Positions 35,357-48,000 of a DNA stretch of 64,000 nucleotides are shown here, one piece after another. The DNA is taken from the NCBI RefSeq assembly GCF_041381155.1, contig NC_091134.1, positions 42,305,338 through 42,369,337 of the forward strand, written 5' to 3'. The stretch's first letter is position 1, and each line of letters starts with the position of its first letter. Made by a program: the position numbers and the translations under genes. The notes below the pieces were generated by a model. The model was given only the letters and a program-made list of their open reading frames with translations. It did no database searches and was not told the DNA's origin. The stretch is from Argopecten irradians. Taxonomy: Eukaryota > Mollusca > Bivalvia > Pectinida > Pectinidae.

Positions 35357-35896
35357 AGCCCGAGATACCCTGGTCCTGACACCAGACTTAGACATTATGA
35401 CAGATAGATGTCTGGTGTAGCATGAGATACCCTGGTCCTGACACCAGACTTAGACATTATGACAGATAGATGTCTGGTGAAGAGCCAGAGCGCAGTGCTA
35501 TATCAAAAGGTGGAACTCGCTGACACCATTTGGTATCGGGTCAGGTCAGCTCCAATTCAGCTGACCTCTGAGAAGCCCCACTAACCATGGTCTTTTCAAC
35601 AAATGAATAATTTATCTACCCAAATATACCAATCCGTCAAGACTGGAGGCGATTTGCATACTTGGAGAAAATGGCGGTGGTAATGTCTAAACCAGAGATG
35701 ACCTGGCCCGATACCAAACGCCTTTTATGGTGTCGGTGAGATCCACCTTTTTATATAGCACTGCGCTCAGGCCCTACACCAGACATCTAGCTGTCATAAT
35801 AAGTCTGGTATCAGGGCCAGAGTATCTCAGGATATACCAGACATCTAGCTGTCATAATGTCTAAGTCTAGTATCAGGGCCAGAGCATCTCAGGCTT
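35357..35896. mobile_element. Foldback element with ~190 bp inverted ends, each internally duplicated
   Basis: The left end carries two tandem copies (about 35362 and 35424) of GAGATACCCTGGTCCTGACA ... GATGTCTGGTG. The right end carries two inverted copies (CACCAGACATCTAGCTGTCA and its partner). The arms continue inward through GCGCAGTGCTATAT / ATATAGCACTGCGC. The unique centre is about 120-150 bp and non-coding. Probably a MITE or foldback transposon. Confidence 0.8.
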
Positions 35897-36089
35897 ATCC
35901 ACCCCATGTAATAATGACTCGAATGTGTGTAGGAGTAGGAGGAGTGCAGTGGCATTGGAACGGGTGATAATCGTCTAGATCTGTGACCAGGTATATCATC
36001 AATCAGAGTATCTAATTAGTGTTTTGAGGTCTCAGTCAGAGCGCTGTCAGTACATTTTCTTCCTTTGTTCTAACCTTCAAAGATATTGT

Positions 36090-36440
36090 AGCTCCATAGA
36101 AAATTAAAACACAGAAAAAAGACCCACAGGGCCTGTATACTTCACTTACTATTAACACACTGTGAACATATTTATCAAAACATTCAACCAACACGATAAG
36201 TTAAGAATGTTCATAAAATAAAGGTCATTGTATTTCAATAAACTGGAAAAAGCCTTCAGCATGCTACAGGCCTAATACAAGGAATTTTCACAATAACTTA
36301 TTATTTGAAAAGTTTTCACCTTATTGTCAATGAAATAAGTTCAATATCATCCACTTGAACACAGTTGGTATCCCTTCTCCTAAGCACTCTACAGGTCTAA
36401 TATCAAGAGTCTGGGATTCTTGGTTATTGAGAAGAAGTTA
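36090..36440 (-). repeat. Diverged copy of the bivalve-type dispersed repeat seen at 41.4 kb
   Basis: Its reverse complement reads AACTTCTTCTCAATAACC ... TGATATTAGACCTGTAGAGTG, matching the 41.4 kb element's CTTCTTCTCAATAACC and TGATATTTGGCCTGTAGCATG in the same order. It contains at least two degenerate internal units. Confidence 0.55.
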
Positions 36441-36604
36441 GGAAAAATAGACCACAAATAACCAGACAATTGAAAGACGGATACAGCATGGTGGCATTAT
36501 ATGTATGACACATCTAGTAGGTGAGCTTACAAAATAAGAGATAAAATAGCCCTCGATAAATCATACAGTACAGTATGTATATTTTTAATTCTTTTTTACC
36601 TCAG

Positions 36605-36668
36605 ATTGATCCAAGATAAAGACTACTTTCTACCCTGATCACAACCTTCGGATTCTCCAGACTTTGGT
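36605..36668 (+). other. 5' UTR of first calcium-sensor gene, behind acceptor
   Basis: The tract TTCTTTTTTACCTCAG ends at 36604. The 64 UTR bases begin ATTGATCC, parallel to CTACAG|ATTGGATAG before the second gene, which supports a shared spliced 5' UTR. Confidence 0.6.
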
Positions 36669-37817
36669 ATGGGCCACAAAACCAGTAAACTTCGCCCGAA
36701 AGAGCTCCGGGATTTACAGATCAACACTCACTTTTCTGAGAAAGAACTGCGTGACTGGTATAAAAACTTTCGTCAGGACTATCCTAATGGTTATCTCACT
36801 ATCGACGATTTCACGAGCATCTACGATAACTGTTTCCCTGAGGGTGATGCAGAGAGTTTCGCTGAACATGCCTTTCGAACATTTGATACGAATGATGATG
36901 GCGTCATTAATTTTCGAGAGTTCATTTGTGCGTTGAGTGTGAGAAGTTGTGGGCACACTGACCAGAAGTTGAGATGGGCATTCCGGATGTATGATATTGA
37001 TGGCAACGGCTATGTCTCCCGCCATGAGATGATGGAAATCATTCATGTAAGTCATATACAAATGTAATACAGCACCTGAAACACAGGGACTTGCATGACA
37101 CCTTTCCATAGTGCCCTTCATGAAAATAGACCTCTTGATCTGAACCCCAGCTAGAAACTTATGATATTATTGACTACAGTGGACTCATGATAAATCAGAT
37201 GCTGATTATCCAGAAAAATCATAATCCTGATTGAAATATCATGGAACAGGTCCGTTTGTAAATGGCATTTTGATAAATGTAATTATTTACAGGGTCCACT
37301 GGGAGTTAGACCAGCTGAAGAATTTTCTCATTCGGGGCAAAATTGACAAAATTTGCATAACTATAAGCCTTGCAATATATATTTGGTTTGTTGTCATGCA
37401 TGAAAATGCTTGGGTTTCCTGGTTGACCCTACTGTCTGGTAAGACATCTCCACATGCTTTGGGTTGAGTATTCTCTTAGGATGACTCTTGTCTAATGGTC
37501 ATGCTGAAAGTTCTTTCAAGGCAACATGGGGAAATTAATATGTAGCTAACACGAAAAAAAATGACATCAACGGCAATTCAGATGCTGTATGTAAATAAGT
37601 GTTCAAAGAATTTGAGAAAATTTCAAATACAACTTTTTCATATTTTGCCTTTCAGGCTATATTCAAAATGGTGGGATATGGTGATGAGTCAGCTGTAGAA
37701 GCTAGGACAGACCAGATATTTAGTTCGATGGACAAAAATGCTGACGGGCAATTGTCACAAGAGGAATTCATAGAGGGAGCACTGAAGGACCCAACAATCA
37801 TTAAGATGATAGCATGA
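36669..37817 (+). CDS. Neuronal calcium sensor, hippocalcin/neurocalcin-like (paralogue 1)
   Basis: Two coding exons, 36669-37046 and 37656-37817, join in phase 0 (GAAATCATTCAT|GTAAGT ... TTTCAG|GCT) to give 179 residues. It is a cytosolic EF-hand calcium sensor that couples calcium to membrane targets. The N-terminus MGHKTSK fits N-myristoylation (Gly2, Ser6, Lys7), the basis of the family's calcium-myristoyl switch. EF1 (around residues 37-48) is degenerate, with YPNG where the family has CPxG. EF2 loop 73-84 ([12 protein letters not shown]), EF3 109-120 ([12 protein letters not shown]) and EF4 152-163 ([12 protein letters not shown]) keep the coordinating residues. The EF3-EF4 linker is shorter than in neurocalcin or frequenin, and the protein stops just after EF4 at DPTIIKMIA without the usual extra tail. 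It is roughly three quarters identical to the product at 57278-58328. Exact subfamily is uncertain. Confidence 0.92.
37047..37655 (+). other. Intron of first calcium-sensor gene
   Basis: A GT-AG intron of 609 bp, with no tandem copies of the splice junction, unlike the homologous intron of the paralogue. Confidence 0.85.
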
Positions 37818-38502
37818 GTAATGATTGATTAATTACCATATATGGTTGATCATGTGACCCTTTGGTTACCATAGCTACATATAATTGATGTAAATGTTCA
37901 AACACCAATGGTACCAGTGTATACAGTATTAAACCAGTCTATACAAGGACATCTGCACTAAAGAGAAAACTATAGACAGGTCTCTCAGTTCTATAGTAAG
38001 TTGGTATGATGAGAGTCTGTCCTTTCCACAGGGATCTGAAAACTATATATTGACCTATCCTAGAGTCTATCCTTGTGTCCATAGATCTTTCTTGCACATT
38101 TTGGGGTCTAGATTGGAAATCGGTAAAATCAAACCACTAAGTAATGCAAATATAAAGCATGTAAAGGTATTACCAGGTTTGTATTTGCATATTAGAGTTA
38201 CCTGCCCTTGTGGGTAGATACTGATTGTAATCATCATGATTTTATGAGCGTACATCATATTTTTCAGAAGAAACGGCATAGTTTTTGCTTACATTATATC
38301 AATACCAACACACAAGGGAGATAACTCTGCAAGATGTGAAGACAAAATATTTGTTATCCAATAGTTCTAAGGTTCTTCCTAGACAAGTGTCCTTATAAAT
38401 CAGGTGTCCTTCAGTCTTTCTGTTTCAATCAAACATGGTGGTTGGTTTATTAACATTGCCTATACATGATATAGATCATAGATGTACATGTAGATTATTT
38501 TC

Positions 38503-38508
38503 AATAAA
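38503..38508 (+). promoter_or_regulatory. Polyadenylation signal of first calcium-sensor gene (candidate)
   Basis: AATAAA in TTTTCAATAAAATG about 690 bp after the stop is the first canonical signal downstream. Confidence 0.5.
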
Positions 38509-38519
38509 ATGTTAGTGAC

Positions 38520-40100
38520 TTGATGATTTTATACATAAGGTTAACTCAGGTTGTTACAAGAAATATAGATATACTGCTATGATGCAGTTTTTATCGTGAG
38601 ATCACTTTTTAAGTTTTTACATTGGACTTGTATATATCAAATATTATGTACATGTATAAGGTTTTAATACTGATTAATGTTTACTTACAAGAACAAATAG
38701 ACTAGGAAATGTTTTGATATTCATTTGATCATTGTGTTGCTCAAAATCATTGTTAATCTGTGATAAAGATGTTTACATGTTCTTTCACTTTATATTAATC
38801 ATTGTATTTGCTTATTATTCCTACATGTTGGACCATTGTCATTCAATGTACACCTTTACATCAAGTACATTTTTTTGTAATTTTGTTTTCCATTTCCATA
38901 TTACCAGCTGATATCTTTTAGGGTTTTATATTTTTAAGCTTGGTATATTGTTTAGATATAATAATTACAAGATAAACATTTTAAATATCACGACTATTGG
39001 TCTCATACCCTCATACTAGTGTAAAAATTTATATGTCTCACTTACATATTTGAGCCTCCACTCACTGTACATGTTCTGATTGCCCTTTTGTATATACCGG
39101 TACAATGCTCTTTATAGCATTGTGCCTCAAGTACTGATTGTATATTCAATGATGGTATTCATATTCTTTGTATCTTGTTAAAATTGCAGATCTCATCGAA
39201 AATTTGACAAATTTCAATTCTTTAACCAATTTGATTTTGCCGATCGATAAAGTTGCAATCTCCTTTTAGGTTCTAGGTTTTCGTTGAGCTATTTTGTGCT
39301 GGATCTCCGGTGTTAGATATTCTGTATACCAGTAAACTCTGTTGGCACTGTTCAGGTTTTCTTATTTGATGTTCCGTGTTATATACTGGTAATTGTTTAG
39401 ACCATTTCCCTACAAACGTTCAAATTATTATCTAGTCATCAAACAATGGATACGGTTGCATTGTGAATGTTGAGGTCAGCGTAATCTTCATTCTTTGCAT
39501 ATCTACCTCTCTGATAATGACCTATATTTCTACTTACTGATTAAGTAAATTATAGACTTTGTTTTTATCTATGACTTAATGAATAGCCTTTTAGAGAATG
39601 ATCATCCAAACTTCTTTATCAACACAATTTTCTGTTTTTATTAGAAAAAAATTGTCTTATTTTTTCTGAATTCATTTAGTATTGATACTTTTATCTGTCA
39701 AAATGTATTGAATATATGTCATCAAATTGAAGAGATCTCAACATTTCAGGTTTATATTACTCTCTGTTGGATTTGATAATGTTTTTGTGATGATTTGATT
39801 TGTCATTTTTTCCTCCTTTTATGTCCTTTTTTCCTGTTTGTAGATATTAGAAGTATAAAGAAGGATGACTACTTTATGTTGATAAATCTACACTATAATC
39901 TACTTTATTAAATACAACATATCTTCTATACCAACTGTTAATCAGACATTGTACTACGATCTACACTTTTATGTTACAAGTTTTCCACGCATTCATATAT
40001 CATAGCCTATTGTATATTGTATATTAATGACCAATATACCTATATGCTACATCATATACTGCCTCAAATCTTTAATGCTTACAATTTTATCATATATATT
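38520..40100. other. AT-rich intergenic spacer, nothing recognised
   Basis: Low-complexity AT-rich sequence without coding exons or structured repeats that I can identify. Confidence 0.5.
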
Positions 40101-40107
40101 GTACAAC

Positions 40108-40500
40108 GACCAATAAGCCACAAGTCTTCCATATCTGTAGTCTATTAGGTTTCTACAATGACTAATGTTACATTATATTGCCACAAGTCATTCCTTACCT
40201 ACTTATTATCGGATACCTGGTATTGTCTAAGGACCAATAAGCCAAAAGGCTTCCATATTTATAGTGTAAATAGGTAGTATCTTAGGACCAATAAGTATTA
40301 CATATCTATAGTCTAAATACAGTGTAGATATTAATAATTATCTCTAAGGACAGATAAGACACAAAATGTCCCTATCTATTGTTTAAATAGATTTGTCTAA
40401 CTTAAGGTTCTATAAGCCACAAATTGTCCATATCTGTAGTCTAAATAGGTATCATATAAGGACCAATAAGTCTTCCATATCTTTAGTCTTAAAATAGGTA
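40108..40500. repeat. Degenerate tandem repeat (GACCAATAAGCC family)
   Basis: Units of roughly 55-65 bp share GACCAATAAGCCACAAG, TCTTCCATATCTGTAGTC and TAAATAGGTA. Some six diverged copies occur near 40109, 40230, 40288, 40350, 40410 and 40460. Confidence 0.6.
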
Positions 40501-41089
40501 TTCACAATCACCAATGTTGTTTTATATTGCCAGAACTCTTCCATTTCCATTTGCAGGCCATCTCTATACATTCTAAACAACATTTTATAACTCCACTAGC
40601 CAAGGGTATTCAGTACAGTTCTTTTAGGGTGGTTATTATACTGAATACCTTTGACTGGTGAAGTTGCTTTTATGATAAGGACCAATATGTGACACTATGT
40701 TTGTATTTCCAGATGAATCCTCGATCCATAATCAATGTGACTGAACAAACTTCACCATCTGTCATTTAATCCTAACTAGGTCAGTCGTAACTATGATGGT
40801 CACAATAATTCAATAGAAATATCTCAAATGATGTTAACATGTTTTCTTTTGCTTTTCAACTTCTTAAAAATTAAAGGTATGAAGAAATACTCTATTTTGT
40901 ATATATGTATTGTAATGATCTTAACAATAGAGTGCCACTTTTTACAATTATCTCATTTCCATTGCTTAATTGTTCCATCTATTAATAGAATAGATCAGCA
41001 GGTATATTGTACAAACTGTACTCAAGCTATCCTAAAGCCTAAAAAGACTGTAACATTTCAAGGATACCGAAAAAATTGAATAAATCAGG

Positions 41090-41215
41090 TGTCACAAGCA
41101 CCTCTGGGTCGTGGGTTTGAATCCTAATTGGCCTTTTCCTCCAACCCTTAAACCTAGTGTCCTTGAATGACCCTGGCTATTACCAGTATTAAGACATTAA
41201 ACAAATGAAATAAAA
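41090..41215 (+). repeat. 5'-truncated tRNA-derived SINE (candidate)
   Basis: GTGGGTTTGAATCCTAATTG contains a B-box-like core. The following CCTTGAATGACCCTGGCT and short A-rich end look like a SINE body and tail. The A-box half is missing. Confidence 0.45.
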
Positions 41216-41408
41216 CCAATTAATCAAAATTGTGTGATTATTGTAACATATTGTAACTTCTGAGATTTTCATAATGATAATAAAAAAAATTCAGCCATTA
41301 CTCTGCTCTATGTAAAACAGAACATGCACAAACTGTTCTCTTCATTACCATCAGGAAAACTGAGTACTGGTAGATGTAAATTGTTGAATAGACTAGCTAA
41401 GTCTTTTT

Positions 41409-41745
41409 AGGTCATCTGACCCGAAGGGTCAGGATGACCTATTGTCATCATGCACCGTCCGTCGTCGTGCGCCGTGCGTAAACTTTTCATTCAAACGACT
41501 TCTTCTCAATAACCGAAAGGCCCAGGGTACTGATATTTGGCCTGTAGCATGCTGGGACAAAGGGCTACCAAGCTTGTTCAAATAAATGACCTTGACCTTC
41601 ATTCAAGGTCACAGGGGTCAAATAGGCTAAAAATCCTTTAAACAACTTCTTGTGAATAACTAAGAGGCCTAGAGACCTGATATTGGGCCCGTAACATGCA
41701 TGGATGAAGGGCTATCAAGTTTGTTCAAATGAATGACCTTGATCA
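41409..41745 (+). repeat. Dispersed repeat, bivalve-type
   Basis: It starts AGGTCATCTGACCCGAAGGG with the palindromic stretch GGTCATCTGACC / GGTCAGGATGACC, then CCGTCCGTCGTCGTGCGCCG, then two diverged ~125 bp internal units (CTTCTTCTCAATAACCGAAA and CTTCTTGTGAATAACTAAGA). I associate this sequence type with bivalve genomes; identification is from memory of the pattern. Confidence 0.65.
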
Positions 41746-42067
41746 GGAGATACTTTTACCGGTGGTGGAAACTGATTTCATTTTAATTTTCCAATGTGTA
41801 TATACCCATAAAAGATGGTTTATATCCTAATGTGCAGAGAAGAAAAAAATGTATAGATTGTTTGTAATATGTTATAATAAGCAGAGAAGAAAACATTTTA
41901 TAGCTTTACATTAGTTTTAAAACAATACCATAGTAATAAACATATTCAATGTATTTATATAATCAAATATTTTATATAAGATATATCTTATTATATTATT
42001 GGTAGACAATTTATATAATAAATTTGTTTTAAAATCTTGTACAATATTTCTCTTTTGTATTATAGTC

Positions 42068-45000
42068 ACTTTCCCTACCTATGTAAACGGTTACCTAATA
42101 TACCTGTGTGAATGGTTACCTGACATACCTGTGTTGATGGTGACCTGACATACCTGTGTTGATGGTGACCTGACATACCTGTGTTGATGGTTACCTGACA
42201 TACCAGTGTTGATGGTTACCTGACATAACCTGTGTGAATGTTTACCTGACATCCTGTGTGAATGGTTACCTGACATACCTATGTGAATGGTTACCTGACA
42301 TACCTGTGTTAATGGTTACCTGACAAACCTGTGTTGATGGTTACCTGACATACCTGTGTTAATGGTTACCTGACATACCTGTGTTGATGGTTACCTGACA
42401 TACCTGTGTTAATGGTTACCTGACATACCTGTGTTAATGGTTACCTGACATACCTGTGTTAATGGTTACCTGATATACATGTGTTAATAGTTACCTGACA
42501 TACCTGTGTTAATGGTTACCTGACATACCTGTGTTAATGGTTACCTGACATACCTGTGTTAATGGTAACATGACATACCTGTGTTAATGGTAACACGACA
42601 TACCTGTGTTAATGGTTACCTGACATACCTGTGTTAATGGTAACATGACATACCTGTGTTAATGGTTACCTGACATACCTGTGTAAATGGTAACATGACA
42701 TACCTGTGTTGATGGTTACCTGATATACCTGTGTTAATGGTAACACGACATACCTGTTGTAATGGTAACATGACATACCTGTGTTAATGGTAACATGACA
42801 TACCTGTGTTAATGGTAACATGACATACCTGTGTTAATGGTAACATGACATACCTGTGTTAATGGTTACCTGACATACCTGTGTTAATGGTAACATGACA
42901 TACCTGTTGTAATGGTAACATGACATACCTGTGTTAATGGTTACCTGACATACCTGTGTTAATGGTTACCTGACATACCTGTGTTAATGGTTACCTGACA
43001 TACCTGTGTTAATGGTTACCTGACATACCTGTGTTAATGGTTACCTGACATACCTGTGTTAATGGTTACCTGACATACCTGTGTTAATGGTAACATGACA
43101 TACCTGTGTTAATGGTAACATGACATACCTGTGTTAATGGTTACCTGACATACCTGTGTTAATAGTTACCTGACATACCTGTGTTAATGGTTACCTGACA
43201 TACCTGTGTTAATGGTTACCTGACATACCTGTGTTAATGGTAACATGAAATACCTGTGTTAATGGTAACATGACATACCTGTGTTAATGGTAACACGACA
43301 TACCTGTGTTAATGGTTACCTGACATACCTGTGTAAATGGTAACATGACATACCTGTGTTGATGGTTACCTGACATACCTGTGTAAATGGTAACATGACA
43401 TACCTGTGTTGATGGTTACCTGACATACCTGTGTTAATGGTAACTGACATACCTGTGTTAATGGTAACATGACATACCTGTGTTAATGGTTACCTGACAT
43501 ACCTGTGTTGATGGTTACCTGACATACCTGTGTTAATGGTAACATGACATACCTGTGTTGATGGTTACCTGACATACCTGTGTTAATGGTAACATGACAT
43601 ACCTGTGTTAATGGTTACCTGACATACCTGTGTTAATGGTTACCTGACATACCTGTGTTATGGTTACTGACATACCTGTGTTATGGTAACCTGACATACC
43701 TGTGTTAATGGTTACCTGACATACGTGTAACCTGTGTTGAATGGTTACCTGACATACCTGTGTTGATGGTTACCTGACATACCTGTGTTAATGGTAACAT
43801 GACATACCTGTGTTGATGGTTACCTGACATACCTGTGTTAATGGTAACCTGACATACCTGTGTTGATGGTTACCTGACATACCTGTGTTGATGGTTACCT
43901 GACATACCTGTGTTAATGGTAACCTGACATACCTGTGTTGATGGTTACCTGACATACCTGTGTTAATGGTTACCTGACATACCTGTGTGTAATGAACCTG
44001 ACATACCTGTGTTAATGGTTACCTGACATACCTGTGTTGATGGTTACCTGACATACCTGTGTTGATGGTTACCTGACATACCTGTGTTAATGGTTACCTG
44101 ACATACCTGTTGTTAATGGTTACCTGACATACCTGTGTTGATGGTTACCTGACATACCTGTGTTAATGGTTACCTGACATACCTGTGTTAATGGTAACAT
44201 GACATACCTGTGTTGATGGTTACCTGACATACCTGTGTTAATGGTAACCTGACATACCTGTGTTGATGGTTACCTGACATACCTGTGTTAATGGTTACCT
44301 GACATACCTGTGTATGGTTACCTGACATACCTGTGTGAATGGTTACCTGACATACCTGTGTTAATGGTTACCTGACATACCTGTGTTAATGGTTACCTGA
44401 CATACCTGTGTTGATGGTTACCTGACATACCTGTGTTAATAGTAACATGACATACCTGTGTTGATGGTTACCTGACATACCTGTGTTAATGGTTACCTGA
44501 CATACCTGTGTTAATGGTTACCTGACATACCTGTTGTAAATGTGTTAATGGTTACCTGACATACCTGTGTTAATGGTTACCTGACATACCTGTGTTAATG
44601 GTTACCTGACATACCTGTGTTGATGGTTACCTGACATACCTGTGTTAATGGTAACATGACATACCTGTGTTGATGGTTACCTGACATACCTGTGTTAATG
44701 GTAACCTGACATACCTGTGTTGATGGTTACCTGACATACCTGTGTTAATGGTTACCTGACATACCTGTGTTGATGGTTACCTGACATACCTGTGTTAATG
44801 GTAACATGACATACCTGTGTTAATGGTTACCTGACATACCTGTGTTAATGGTTACCTGACATACCTGTGTTGATGGTTACCTGACATACCTGTGTTAATG
44901 GTTACCTGACATACCTGTGTTGATGGTTACCTGACATACCTGTGTTAATGGTAACATGACATACCTGTGTTGATGGTTACCTGACATACCTGTGTTAATG

Positions 45001-48000
45001 GTAACATGACATACCTGTGTTGATGGTTACCTGACATACCTGTGTTAATGGTAACATGACATACCTGTGTTAATGGTAACATGACATACCTGTGTTAATG
45101 GTTACCTGACATACCTGTGTTAATGGTTACCTGACATACCTGTGTTAATGGTTACCTGACATACCTGTGTTGATGGTTACCTGACATACCTGTGTTAATG
45201 GTTACCTGACATACCTGTGTTGATGGTTACCTGACATACCTGTGTTAATGGTTACCTGACATACCTGTGTTGATGGTTACCTGACATATCTGTGTTAATG
45301 GTTACCTGACATACCTGTGTTAATGGTTACCTGACATACCTATGGTAATGGTAACCTGACATACCTGTGTTAATGGTTACCTGACATACCTGTGTTAATG
45401 GTTACCTGACATACCTGTGTTAATGGTTACCTGACATACCTGTGTTGATGGTTACCTGACATACCTGTGTTAATGGTAACATGACATACCTGTGTTGATG
45501 GTTACCTGACATACCTGTGTTAATGGTAACATGACATACCTGTGTTGATGGTTACCTGACATACCTGTGTTAATGGTTACCTGACATACCTGTGTTAATG
45601 GTTACCTGACATACCTGTGTTAATGGTAACTGACATACCTGTGTTAATGGTTACCTGACATACCTGTGTTAATGGTAACATGACATACCTGTGTTAATGG
45701 TAACATGACATACCTGTGTTAATGGTTACCTGACATACCTGTGTTAATGGTTACCTGACATACCTGTGTTAATGGTTACCTGACATACCTGTGTTAATGG
45801 TTACCTGACATACCTGTGTTAATGGTTACCTGACATACCTGTGTTAATGGTTACCTGACATACCTGTGTTAATGGTTACCTGACATACCTGTGTTGATGG
45901 TTACCTGACATACCTGTGTTAATGGTAACATGACATACCTGTGTTGATGGTTACCTGACATACCTGTGTTAATGGTAACATGACATACCTGTGTTGATGG
46001 TTACCTGACATACCTGTGTTAATGGTAACATGACATACCTGTGTTGATGGTTACCTGACATACCTGTGTTAATGGTAACATGACATACCTGTGTTGATGG
46101 TTACCTGACATACCTGTGTTGATGGTTACCTGACATACCTGTGTTAATGGTAACATGACATACCTGTGTTGATGGTTACCTGACATACCTGTGTTAATGG
46201 TAACATGACATACCTGTGTTGATGGTTACCTGACATACCTGTGTTAATGGTTACCTGACATACCTGTGTTAATGGTTACCTGACATACCTGTGTTAATGG
46301 TTACCTGACATACCTGTGTTAATGGTTACCTGACATACCTGTGTTAATGGTTACCTGACATACCTGTGTTAATGGTTACCTGACATACCTGTGTTAATGG
46401 TTACCTGACATACCTGTGTTAATGGTTACCTGACATACCTGTGTTAATGGTTACCTGACATACCTGTGTTGATGGTTACCTGACATACCTGTGTTAATGG
46501 TAACATGACATACCTGTGTTGATGGTTACCTGACATACCTGTGTTAATGGTAACCTGACATACCTGTGTTGTTAATGGTTACCTGACATACCTGTGTTAA
46601 TGGTTACCTGACATACCTGTGTTGATGGTTACCTGACATACCTGTGTTAATGGTTACCTGACATACCTGTGTTAATGGTAACCTGACATACCTGTGTTGA
46701 TGGTTACCTGACATACCTGTGTTAATGGTTACCTGACATACCTATGTGAATGGTTACCTGACATACCTGTGTTGATGGTTACCTGACATGCCTGTGTTAA
46801 TGGTAACATGACATACCTGTGTTGATGGTTACCTGACATACCTGTGTTAATGGTAACATGACATACCTGTGTTGATGGTTACCTGACATACCTGTGTAAA
46901 TGGTAACCTGACATACCTGTGTTAATGGTTACCTGACATACCTGTGTTAATGGTTACCTGACATACCTGTGTTAATGGTAACCTGACATACCTGTGTGAA
47001 TGGTTACCTGACATACCTGTGTTAATGGTTACCTGACATACCTGTGTTAATGGTTACCTGACATACCTGTGTTAATGGTTACCTGACATACCTGTGTTGA
47101 TGGTTACCTGACATACCTGTGTTAATGGTTAACATGACATACCTGTGTTAATGGTAACATGAATACCTGTGTTAATGGTAACATGACATACCTGTGTTAA
47201 TGGTTACCTGACATACCTGTGTTGATGGTTACCTGACATACCTGTGTTAATGGTAACATGACATACCTGTGTTGATGGTTACCTGACATACCTGTGTTAA
47301 TGGTAACCTGACATACATGTGTTAATGGTTACCTGACATACCTGTGTTAATGGTTACCTGACATACCTGTGTGATACTGCAATTGTTACCTGACATACCT
47401 GTGTTGATGGTTACCTGACATACCTGTGTTAATGGTAACCTGACATACCTGTGTTGATGGTTACCTGACATACCTGTGTTAATGGTTACCTGACATACCT
47501 GTGTTGATGGTTACCTGACATACCTGTGTTAATGGTAACCTGACATACCTGTGTTGATGGTTACCTGACATACCTGTGTTAATGGTTACCTGACATACCT
47601 GTGTAAATGGTTACCTGACAATACTTGTATGGTACTATACCTGTGTTAATGGTAACTGACATACCTGTGTTAATGGTACCTGACATACCTGTGTTGATGG
47701 TTACCTGACATACCTGTTGTTAATGGTTACATGACATACCTGTGTTGTAATGGTTAACATGACATACCTGTGTTAATGGTAACCTGACATACCTGTGTTG
47801 ATGGTTACCTGACATACCTGTGTTAATGGTTACCTGACATACCTGTGTTGATGGTTACCTGACATACCTGTTGTAATGGTAACATGACATACCTGTGTTG
47901 ATGGTTACCTGACATACCTGTGTTAATGGTTAACCTGACATACCTGTGTTAATGGTAACATGACATACCTGTGTTAATGGTTACCTGACATACCTGTGTT

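Noticed and set aside
36714..37121. 135-codon minus-strand ORF
   Set aside because: It is the shadow of the first calcium-sensor exon on the opposite strand.
40828..41079. 83-codon ORF
   Set aside because: AT-rich hydrophobic frame without splice or family support.
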